NCBI GenBank assembly: GCA_027296805.1
Contig: JAPUIR010000208.1
Coordinates: forward strand, 1 to 5,005
Origin: Chloroflexota bacterium
GTDB lineage: Bacteria; Chloroflexota; Dehalococcoidia; Bin125
Length of the DNA: 5,005 nucleotides
Direction of reading: 5' to 3'
Position numbers and translations under genes: made by a program. The notes below the pieces were generated by a model. The model searched no databases. It was not told the origin of the DNA and saw only the letters and a list, made by a program, of their open reading frames with translations. Below, piece by piece: positions 1 through 4,416 of this stretch; the stretch's first letter is position 1; every line of letters starts with the position of its first letter.

Positions 1-207
1 CAACCCAACCACCTTCACGTTGCGCTTCTCGAACTCGGGCTTCAGCTTCGCCACCGTGCCCAACTCCGTCGTGCAAACGGGTGTGAAGTCGGCCGGGTGC
101 GAGAAGAGCACGCCCCAACCATCGCCCAGAAATTCGTGGAAGCTGATGTTTCCTTCACTGGTCTCCGCCTGGAAATCGGGGACCGTGTCGCCCAGTCGCA
201 AACTCAT
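1..207 (-). CDS. 1-Cys peroxiredoxin (AhpC/TSA family, Prx6 type), N-terminal part
   Basis: Thiol peroxidase that reduces hydrogen peroxide and organic hydroperoxides in the cytoplasm. Only the first 69 residues are in the window; the gene continues past the left edge, and Prx6-type proteins are usually a little over 200 residues. The start MSLRLGDTVPDF is typical of the family. The active-site motif PADFTPVCTTELG lies at residues 38-50, with Thr42 and the peroxidatic Cys45. The HPADFTPVCTTE form points to the Prx6/1-Cys subfamily, although a resolving cysteine further downstream cannot be excluded. The ATG at 207 is supported by a GAGG ribosome binding site at 217-220, 9 nt away. The gene has the same orientation as the cysteine operon but is separated from cysM by 161 nt, so it may have its own promoter or be read through. 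The family call is secure; the physiological substrate is not known. Confidence 0.94.
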   Translation of the reverse strand, partial: MSLRLGDTVPDFQAETSEGNISFHEFLGDGWGVLFSHPADFTPVCTTELGTVAKLKPEFEKRNVKVVGL

Positions 208-368
208 AGTGCCAACCCTCTTTTTCAGCCTGAATCCTTCGGCATGCGCTCCTCGACCCCGCCGGTCGGGGAGGCGCAAAAGATAGCGAATTCCAGTCCG
301 CTGTGGGGCGGAATTGCGCCGGCGCCTGCCGCCTCAAGGAGCCCCAGTCGACACTCGCCGGGCAACCG
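208..368 (-). other. Intergenic region between cysM and the peroxiredoxin gene
   Basis: This 161-nt gap has no convincing ORF. It contains a small G+C-rich inverted repeat (CCCCG, 5-nt loop, CGGGG) at 257-271 in the leader of the peroxiredoxin gene. No run of T follows it on the minus strand, so it does not look like a Rho-independent terminator. A TATCTT hexamer (minus strand, 285 to 280) could be a -10 box, but no matching -35 hexamer lies 16-18 nt upstream. I cannot decide whether the peroxiredoxin gene has its own promoter. Confidence 0.4.
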
Positions 369-1328
369 CTACCACCAGACCTTGCCCTCGATCTCCTCGT
401 CACCCTCAATGTCCTCATACTCACGGGCCCAGAGCCCCGTGGAGAGGTATTTCCAGCCGCCGTCGGCCAGCAGCACCACGATGTGGCCCTCGTCGAGGCG
501 CTCGGCCAGGCGCTGGGCCGTGCGCACGGCGGCGCCGGCGGAGATCCCGGCGAAGATGCCCTCGTCCTCCAGAAGCCGTTTGACGACGGAGAACGAGGTC
601 CGGCTGTCGACCACGATGCGGCCGTCCAGCACGGATTCGTCGAGCACGGGCGGAATGTAGCCCTCGTCGAGGCTGCGCAAGCCTTGCACGAGGTCCCCGG
701 GGTGCGGGGCGGCCGCCACGATCTTGACCTCCGGCTTGTGTTGCCGAAAGAAGCGCCCCACGCCGGTGAGCGTGCCCCCCGTGCCGAGCCCCGCCACGAA
801 GTGGGTGATTTCGGGGCAGTCGCGCAGGATCTCCGGGCCCGTGGTCGCGAAATGGATCCCGGGGTTGTGCTCGTTCTCGTACTGCATGGGCATGAAGACA
901 TCGGGGTCCTGCGCCGCCATCTCCGTGGCCATCGCGACCGCGCCGTTGCTGCCGAGTTCACCGGGGGAGAGCGTCAGCTCCGCACCGAAGAACTTGAGCA
1001 GGTCGCGGCGCTCCACGCTGACGCTGGCGGGCATGACGCAGTGCACGGGGTGGCCGTAGAGACTCCCGACCAGGGCCAAGGCCAGTCCGGTGTTACCGGA
1101 GGTGGGCTCCAGGATGCGCTGACCGGGCTGCAGGGAGCCGTCGGCGCGGGCCGCATCGATCATGGCCTTGACGATACGGTCCTTGACCGAGCCGGTCGGG
1201 TTTTGCCCTTCGAGCTTGACCCAGATCGCCACCGATTCCTTGGGCGACATCTTGTGCAGCCGGACCAAGGGGGTGTTCCCAATCAACTCGAGGATCGAGT
1301 CGGCGCGGGTCGTCCCCGGCGCAATCAT
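369..1328 (-). CDS. cysM: Cysteine synthase CysM, probably O-phosphoserine and CysO-thiocarboxylate dependent
   Basis: PLP-dependent beta-substitution enzyme of 319 residues, the normal length for the family. The PLP lysine is Lys49 in NPTGSVKDR, the substrate loop PTSGNTG is at 75-81 and the phosphate-binding GTGGT is at 182-186. It resembles M. tuberculosis CysM more than CysK: it shares ITHFVAGLGT, a DEG(Y/F)(I/V)P segment and GWKYLSTG. The C-terminal tail EGKVWW resembles the mycobacterial EGQLWA, which closes over the active site. Arg218 in GLRSLDEG falls, by my recalled alignment, on mycobacterial Arg220, the residue tied to O-phosphoserine use. CysK proteins have QGIGA here instead. 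The predicted reaction is O-phosphoserine plus carrier thiocarboxylate giving a carrier-cysteine adduct. The ATG at 1328 has an AAGGA site overlapping the TAA stop of the carrier gene, 12 nt upstream, indicating tight coupling. Substrate choice is inferred, not proven. Confidence 0.93.
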   Translation of the reverse strand: MIAPGTTRADSILELIGNTPLVRLHKMSPKESVAIWVKLEGQNPTGSVKDRIVKAMIDAARADGSLQPGQRILEPTSGNTGLALALVGSLYGHPVHCVMPASVSVERRDLLKFFGAELTLSPGELGSNGAVAMATEMAAQDPDVFMPMQYENEHNPGIHFATTGPEILRDCPEITHFVAGLGTGGTLTGVGRFFRQHKPEVKIVAAAPHPGDLVQGLRSLDEGYIPPVLDESVLDGRIVVDSRTSFSVVKRLLEDEGIFAGISAGAAVRTAQRLAERLDEGHIVVLLADGGWKYLSTGLWAREYEDIEGDEEIEGKVWW

Positions 1329-1340
1329 CGTGACGGGTCC

Positions 1341-1619
1341 TTACGAGCCGCCCGCCAGGGCGGGCAGGATGGCGAGCACGTCGCCGTCGTTGAGCTCCGT
1401 GTCCATCTGCTTGATAAAGCGGATGTCCTCATCGTTGAGGAAGATGTTGACGAAGCGGCGCAGCTCCCCATCCTCGAACAGCTGATTGCCGATGCCGGGG
1501 TGATCGGCGTCGATCGAAGAAAGCACGTCACCGACGGTGGCGGGGTCGCTGTAGCTGAGCAGCTTTTCGCCGTTCGTGAACTTCTGCAGCATCGACGGGA
1601 TGCGCACTTCGACAGTCAC
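1341..1619 (-). CDS. cysO: CysO-like ubiquitin-fold sulfur-carrier protein (ThiS/MoaD family) ending GGS
   Basis: Small sulfur carrier of 92 residues with a beta-grasp fold, close in length and sequence to M. tuberculosis CysO. It has VRIPSMLQKFT near the start, RFVNIFLNDEDIRF in the middle and DGDVLAILPALAGG at the end. Family members carry sulfur as a C-terminal thiocarboxylate formed after adenylation by a MoeB/ThiF-type E1. Its place directly before cysM and after the E1 fusion fits the CysO role better than molybdopterin or thiamine synthesis. The start is GTG at 1619, with GAGGGAG at 1628-1634 and an 8-nt spacer. The protein does not end at Gly-Gly: Gly90-Gly91 is followed by Ser92 and then TAA. 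One residue would therefore have to be removed before activation. A MoaD-like role is the alternative, but no molybdenum-cofactor gene is nearby. Confidence 0.92.
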   Translation of the reverse strand: MTVEVRIPSMLQKFTNGEKLLSYSDPATVGDVLSSIDADHPGIGNQLFEDGELRRFVNIFLNDEDIRFIKQMDTELNDGDVLAILPALAGGS

Positions 1620-1657
1620 TCTGGTTTCTCCCTCGCTCTGAGAGCTTGGACGGATTG

Positions 1658-2758
1658 CTAGTTCTGGGAGGCGACTGCGCCCTCATGGAACGGAGAGCCA
1701 CAGAACTCCTCGTAGTCGATTAATTCGGTCACGGTCGGGGCCTCTCCGCAGAGCGGGCAGGCGCTGTCGCGCTGGATCCGCACCGTGCGGAACTCCATGG
1801 CCAGCGCGTCGTACAGCAGGAGGCGGTTCTTGAGCGGCTCCCCGATTTCCAGCAGCAGCTTGATCACCTCGGTGGCCTGGATGCCGCCCACGGTCCCGGG
1901 CAGCACGCCGAGCACGCCGGCCTCCGCGCAGGAGGGGACCATGCCGGGGGGCGGGGGGCTGGGGTAGAGACAGCGATAGCAGCCTTCGCCCGGGAAGAAC
2001 GTGGTCACCTGCCCCTCGAAGAGGAAGATACTGCCGTCGACGAGGTGCTTGCTCAGCAGGAAGCAGGCGTCGTTGACGAGATAGCGGGTGGCGAAGTTGT
2101 CGGCCCCGTTCACGACGATGTCGTACTGGCCGATGATCTCCATCGCATTCTCTGAGGTGAGCGGCTCGGAGTGCCGCACCACAGTCACGTTGGGGTTCAT
2201 ATCGGCGATGCGGTCGGCGGCCGAGTCCACCTTGAGGCGCCCGATGTCGGAGGTGCCGTGGATGATCTGGCGTTGCAGATTGCTGGAATCGACAACGTCG
2301 AAGTCGACGATGCCGATCGTGCCCACGCCCGCGGCCGCGAGATAGATGAGCACCGGGGAACCCAGGCCGCCCGCGCCTACGGCCAAGACCCGGCCGGCTT
2401 TGAGCTTGCGCTGCCCCACGGGGCCGACCTGCTCCATGATCAGGTGCCGGCTGTAACGCTCCACCTCTTCCGGCGTCAGCACTTCGCCGCCGGCGATCGC
2501 GGGAATCACGGAGACCTCGTCGCCGTCGCTGACGGCGGTTTCGCCGCCGGCGAGTGAGCGCACCTCCTGGTTGTTGAGATAGACGTTGACGTGATCGAGG
2601 ATCTGGCGATCTTCGTCGAAGACCATTTCCCCGAAGCCCGGAAATCGCTGTTCCAGGTCGGTGAGGACGCCCACGACGTCGGCGCCGTCGGCCTCGACGA
2701 AGGTGCGGTTGCCGGTCACCCGTCGGAAGGGTGTCGGGATGTAGACCTTCACGCTCAT
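1658..2758 (-). CDS. Fusion of a ThiS/MoaD-like carrier domain to a MoeB/ThiF-type E1 adenylyltransferase
   Basis: Protein of 366 residues with two domains. Residues 1-91 form a complete ubiquitin-like carrier domain related to the CysO-like protein downstream, from VKVYIPTPFRR to DGDEVSVIPAIAGG. Residues 92-366 form a MoeB/ThiF/HesA-type E1, starting LTPEEVERYSRHL. It has the nucleotide-binding loop GAGGLGSP (128-135), DFDVVDSSNLQRQ (152-164) and NGADNF (217-222). Four zinc-ligand cysteines are in CYRC (260, 263) and CPLC (334, 337), and Cys277 in SCAEAGVLG is the conserved E1 cysteine. The C-terminus stops soon after DYEEFCG, where MoeZ-type proteins continue into a rhodanese domain, so that sulfur-transfer domain is absent. 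The E1 should adenylate a carrier C-terminus, probably that of the neighbouring CysO-like protein. The ATG at 2758 was chosen because GAGGAGG lies 5 nt upstream and the carrier domain begins there; an in-frame extension to 2875 would overlap cysK and adds only low-complexity sequence. Confidence 0.93.
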   Translation of the reverse strand: MSVKVYIPTPFRRVTGNRTFVEADGADVVGVLTDLEQRFPGFGEMVFDEDRQILDHVNVYLNNQEVRSLAGGETAVSDGDEVSVIPAIAGGEVLTPEEVERYSRHLIMEQVGPVGQRKLKAGRVLAVGAGGLGSPVLIYLAAAGVGTIGIVDFDVVDSSNLQRQIIHGTSDIGRLKVDSAADRIADMNPNVTVVRHSEPLTSENAMEIIGQYDIVVNGADNFATRYLVNDACFLLSKHLVDGSIFLFEGQVTTFFPGEGCYRCLYPSPPPPGMVPSCAEAGVLGVLPGTVGGIQATEVIKLLLEIGEPLKNRLLLYDALAMEFRTVRIQRDSACPLCGEAPTVTELIDYEEFCGSPFHEGAVASQN

Positions 2759-2763
2759 CGTGT

Positions 2764-2770
2764 CCTCCTC
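2764..2770 (-). promoter_or_regulatory. Strong ribosome binding site of the carrier-E1 fusion gene
   Basis: GAGGAGG on the minus strand, 5 nt before the ATG at 2758. This decides the start in favour of a 366-residue protein over the longer open frame reaching into cysK. Confidence 0.8.
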
Positions 2771-2772
2771 GT

Positions 2773-2791
2773 CGCCCGCGGGTGGCGGGCG
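2773..2791 (-). promoter_or_regulatory. Inverted repeat (possible mRNA hairpin) beside the fusion gene's ribosome binding site
   Basis: Perfect 7-bp G+C stem (CGCCCGC and GCGGGCG) with a 5-nt loop in the 52-nt gap between cysK and the fusion gene. It ends 2 nt before the GAGGAGG site. No T-run follows, so it is not a typical terminator. It might modulate translation or mRNA stability between the two genes. The structure can be read in the sequence; any function is a guess. Confidence 0.45.
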
Positions 2792-2810
2792 CTGCTGCGT
2801 ATTTGGCTGC

Positions 2811-3770
2811 TCACCGACTGCGCGATCCGATCCGTGATCGCGCGGGGGCGAGATTGACGGTGAGATATCGCTCACCGGTGTCGCAAATCATCGTGACCAC
2901 TCGCTTGCCCGGACCCAACTCTTCCGCCACACGGATGGCGGCCAGCACGTTGGCGCCAGAGGAGATCCCGGCCAGGATGCCCTCCTCGCGGGTCAGGCGA
3001 TCGGTCATTTCGTAGGCCTCTTCGTCCTTGATGCCCACGACCTCATCGTAGATCTCGCGGTTGAGGACGCCCGGCACGAACGAGGCGCCGATGCCCTGGA
3101 TGCCGTGGATGCCGAAGCGCCCGCCGCGCAGAACGGGCGACCGTTCGGGCTCGACCGCGATCACGCGAACGTCGGGCTTGCGCTGGCGCAGGACTTCGCC
3201 AACGCCGGTGATCGTGCCGCCGGTACCCACCCCCGCGACGAACGCGTCGATCTGACCCTCGGTGGCGGACCAGATCTCCTCGGCTGTCGTCTTGCGGTGG
3301 ATCTCGGGGTTGGCCGGATTTTGGAACTGCTGGGGCATGAAGTGCCCCGGCTGAGCGGCGATCTCCTCGGCGGCGTAGACGGCGCCGCTCATGCCCTCGA
3401 TCGCCGGGGTGAGGATGAGCTCGGCCCCAAATCGCTCGAACAAGCGCTGTCGTTCCACACTCATGTCCTCGGGCATCGTGAGAATGATCTGATAGCCCCT
3501 GACGGCCGCCACCATGGCCAAGCCCACCCCGGTGTTGCCGGAGGTAGGCTCCACGATCGTGTCGCCCGGCTGAAGCGATCCGGCACGCTCCGCTTCGTCG
3601 ATCATGGAGATCGCAATGCGATCCTTGACCGAGCCGCCGGGATTGCGCGCCTCCAGCTTCCCCAGCACCTCCGCGGCACCTTCCGGCACGACGCGCCGCA
3701 GCCGGACCAGTGGGGTATCGCCGATCAGTTCCAGAACAGAGTCGATGATGGGCGGCAGGCTGGTGGTCAC
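2811..3770 (-). CDS. cysK: Cysteine synthase CysK (O-acetylserine sulfhydrylase)
   Basis: Cytoplasmic PLP enzyme that makes cysteine from O-acetylserine and sulfide. At 319 residues it has the usual length. Lys49 in NPGGSVKDR is the PLP lysine, PTSGNTG (75-81) the substrate loop and GTGGT (182-186) the phosphate loop. QGIGASFVP (225-233) and AGISSGAN are CysK signatures, in contrast to the GLRSLDEG of the cysM product downstream. The segment before QGIGA reads GIHG where many CysK proteins have GPHK, a small deviation near the active-site cleft. The GTG start at 3770 is chosen because the protein then begins just before DSVLELIGDTPLVRL, as in relatives, and an AAGGG site lies 7 nt upstream. 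An open frame runs further upstream but would overlap the regulator gene. The gap to the regulator's stop codon is 11 nt, so the two are almost certainly cotranscribed. No serine acetyltransferase gene is in the window. Confidence 0.95.
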   Translation of the reverse strand: MTTSLPPIIDSVLELIGDTPLVRLRRVVPEGAAEVLGKLEARNPGGSVKDRIAISMIDEAERAGSLQPGDTIVEPTSGNTGVGLAMVAAVRGYQIILTMPEDMSVERQRLFERFGAELILTPAIEGMSGAVYAAEEIAAQPGHFMPQQFQNPANPEIHRKTTAEEIWSATEGQIDAFVAGVGTGGTITGVGEVLRQRKPDVRVIAVEPERSPVLRGGRFGIHGIQGIGASFVPGVLNREIYDEVVGIKDEEAYEMTDRLTREEGILAGISSGANVLAAIRVAEELGPGKRVVTMICDTGERYLTVNLAPARSRIGSRSR

Positions 3771-3777
3771 GCGCTGG

Positions 3778-3783
3778 CCCTTC
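3778..3783 (-). promoter_or_regulatory. Ribosome binding site of cysK overlapping the regulator's stop codon
   Basis: GAAGGG on the minus strand, 7 nt before the GTG at 3770. Its first two bases are the last two of the regulator's TGA stop. This supports the GTG start and suggests translational coupling. Confidence 0.7.
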
Positions 3784-4210
3784 AGATGGAGTAGCGACCG
3801 GTGGTTGTCGCGCCGGCGTTGGCCAGGTCGGCGAGGGAACGTTGAGCCAAGGTATCGCGGATGCCCGACTGAACCTCTTCCCACATGGCAATCTGTGCCG
3901 CGGAGCCGGAGCAAGCCGGGTTGGCCTTTTCCAAGCAGGCGCCGGGCGTGATCGGACCGTCCAGGGCTTCCACGACGATATCCATGCGGATGCCATCGGC
4001 GGCCAGAGCGAGTTCGTGGCCGCCCTGCGCGCCGCGCACGGAGCGGACGAAGCCCGCCAGCCGCAGCGAACCGAGCACCTGGCCGATCAGGGAGCCCGGG
4101 ATCCCTTGGCGCGCGGCGATCTCGCCGCTGGGAATCGGGCCACGACCGTTGTTCTGCGCGAGATCAATCAGCGCGCGGATTCCGTAGTCGCCCTTGCTGG
4201 AGAGCTTCAT
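3782..4210 (-). CDS. Rrf2-family transcriptional regulator, CymR-like candidate
   Basis: Winged helix-turn-helix DNA-binding protein of 142 residues, typical for Rrf2 (MKLSSKGDYGIRALIDLA at the start). The helix-turn-helix and wing span about residues 26-68, from IPSGEIAARQGIPGSLIGQ to GAQGGHELA. Iron-sulfur members such as IscR have three cysteines plus a histidine. This protein has only Cys92 and Cys100; the positions of the third cysteine and the histidine are Ala104 and Ile107 by my alignment around MWEEV. It is therefore unlikely to bind a cluster in the IscR way, though a two-cysteine redox or cluster site is possible. Being first in an operon with cysK fits CymR, a Rrf2 regulator of cysteine metabolism that in Bacillus and Staphylococcus works with CysK. 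The ATG at 4210 has a modest GAAGG site 5 nt upstream. It probably controls its own operon and perhaps the divergent cysH. Family assignment is firm; the ligand is inferred. Confidence 0.92.
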   Translation of the reverse strand: MKLSSKGDYGIRALIDLAQNNGRGPIPSGEIAARQGIPGSLIGQVLGSLRLAGFVRSVRGAQGGHELALAADGIRMDIVVEALDGPITPGACLEKANPACSGSAAQIAMWEEVQSGIRDTLAQRSLADLANAGATTTGRYSI

Positions 4211-4226
4211 CTTCGCCTTCGAAACT

Positions 4227-4232
4227 TCTATA
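4227..4232 (-). promoter_or_regulatory. Possible -10 box for the regulator operon
   Basis: TATAGA on the minus strand, 17 nt upstream of the regulator's ATG. No good -35 hexamer lies 16-18 nt further upstream (GTCGTC at best), so the promoter would be weak or activator dependent. If real, the leader would be very short. Confidence 0.3.
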
Positions 4233-4258
4233 GAATGACCGTACAGGAGGACGACTTG

Positions 4259-4290
4259 GTCTAGCCGTCAACCTGTCTGGCCGTCAATCT
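4259..4290. repeat. Tandem 16-bp direct repeat in the divergent promoter region
   Basis: Two adjacent copies (4259-4274 and 4275-4290) match at 14 of 16 positions, consensus GTCTRGCCGTCAAYCT on the plus strand. Read on the minus strand, each copy contains TTGACG, a good -35 hexamer facing the regulator gene. The upstream copy has TAGACC 18 nt further on as a weak -10. The copies start 49 bp upstream of the regulator's ATG. They could be a regulator's binding sites or overlapping promoters. Confidence 0.6.
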
Positions 4291-4338
4291 GTACCGGAAT
4301 GGTAGCATTTCACCCACACGGTCCAACGCAGTCCAGTT

Positions 4339-4372
4339 TTCAATCTGAACTATTTGAACCAAGTTTGTTCAG
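4339..4372. promoter_or_regulatory. Cluster of TGAAC/GTTCA half-sites upstream of cysH (operator candidate)
   Basis: An A+T-richer patch in a G+C-rich region holds four related half-sites: TTCA (4339), TGAAC (4346), TGAAC (4355) and GTTCA (4367). TGAAC at 4355 and GTTCA at 4367 form an inverted repeat with a 7-nt spacer, and CTGAAC (4345) with GTTCAG (4367) forms a 6-bp inverted repeat with a 16-nt spacer. The two TGAAC copies are 9 bp apart. It lies 45-78 bp before the cysH start, where an operator would be expected. Which protein binds it cannot be told from the sequence. Confidence 0.5.
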
Positions 4373-4402
4373 TATGGTGCGAAGACTCGAGGCGAGCTGA
4401 CG

Positions 4403-4409
4403 AAAGGGG
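4403..4409 (+). promoter_or_regulatory. Ribosome binding site of cysH
   Basis: AAAGGGG on the plus strand, 7 nt before the GTG at 4417. It decides the start of cysH, since the frame is open further upstream without a better start. Confidence 0.75.
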
Positions 4410-4416
4410 TGGTGCG

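Noticed and set aside
257..271. Small inverted repeat between cysM and the peroxiredoxin gene as a terminator.
   Set aside because: The stem is only 5 bp and no T-run follows it on the minus strand.
303..1661. Long plus-strand open frame (452 codons) opposite cysM and the CysO-like gene.
   Set aside because: It is antisense to two well-supported genes, has no recognisable domain, and its open frame follows from high G+C codon bias. The other plus-strand frames at 97-660, 2171-2557, 3105-3794 and 3842-4264 are rejected for the same reason.
1341..2758. Molybdopterin (MoaD/MoeB) or thiamine (ThiS/ThiF) synthesis as the role of the carrier and E1 genes.
   Set aside because: No moaA/C/E or thiG/H gene is nearby, and both genes sit between cysK and cysM, so a cysteine role is more likely, though shared use cannot be excluded.
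1826..2758. A second Ala-Gly-Gly (residues 70-72) inside the fused carrier domain as a possible processing site.
   Set aside because: It falls in the middle of the ubiquitin-like fold, where the free carrier has no equivalent, so it is most likely chance.
2759..2875. A 39-residue N-terminal extension of the carrier-E1 fusion.
   Set aside because: It overlaps the cysK 3' end, is Pro/Ser-rich without a motif, and a strong ribosome binding site precedes the internal ATG at 2758.
3771..3914. A 48-residue N-terminal extension of CysK.
   Set aside because: It would overlap the regulator gene and has no similarity to CysK N-termini; the GTG at 3770 has a good ribosome binding site.
3782..4210. IscR as the identity of the Rrf2 protein.
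   Set aside because: The third cysteine and the histidine ligand are missing and no isc or suf genes adjoin it.
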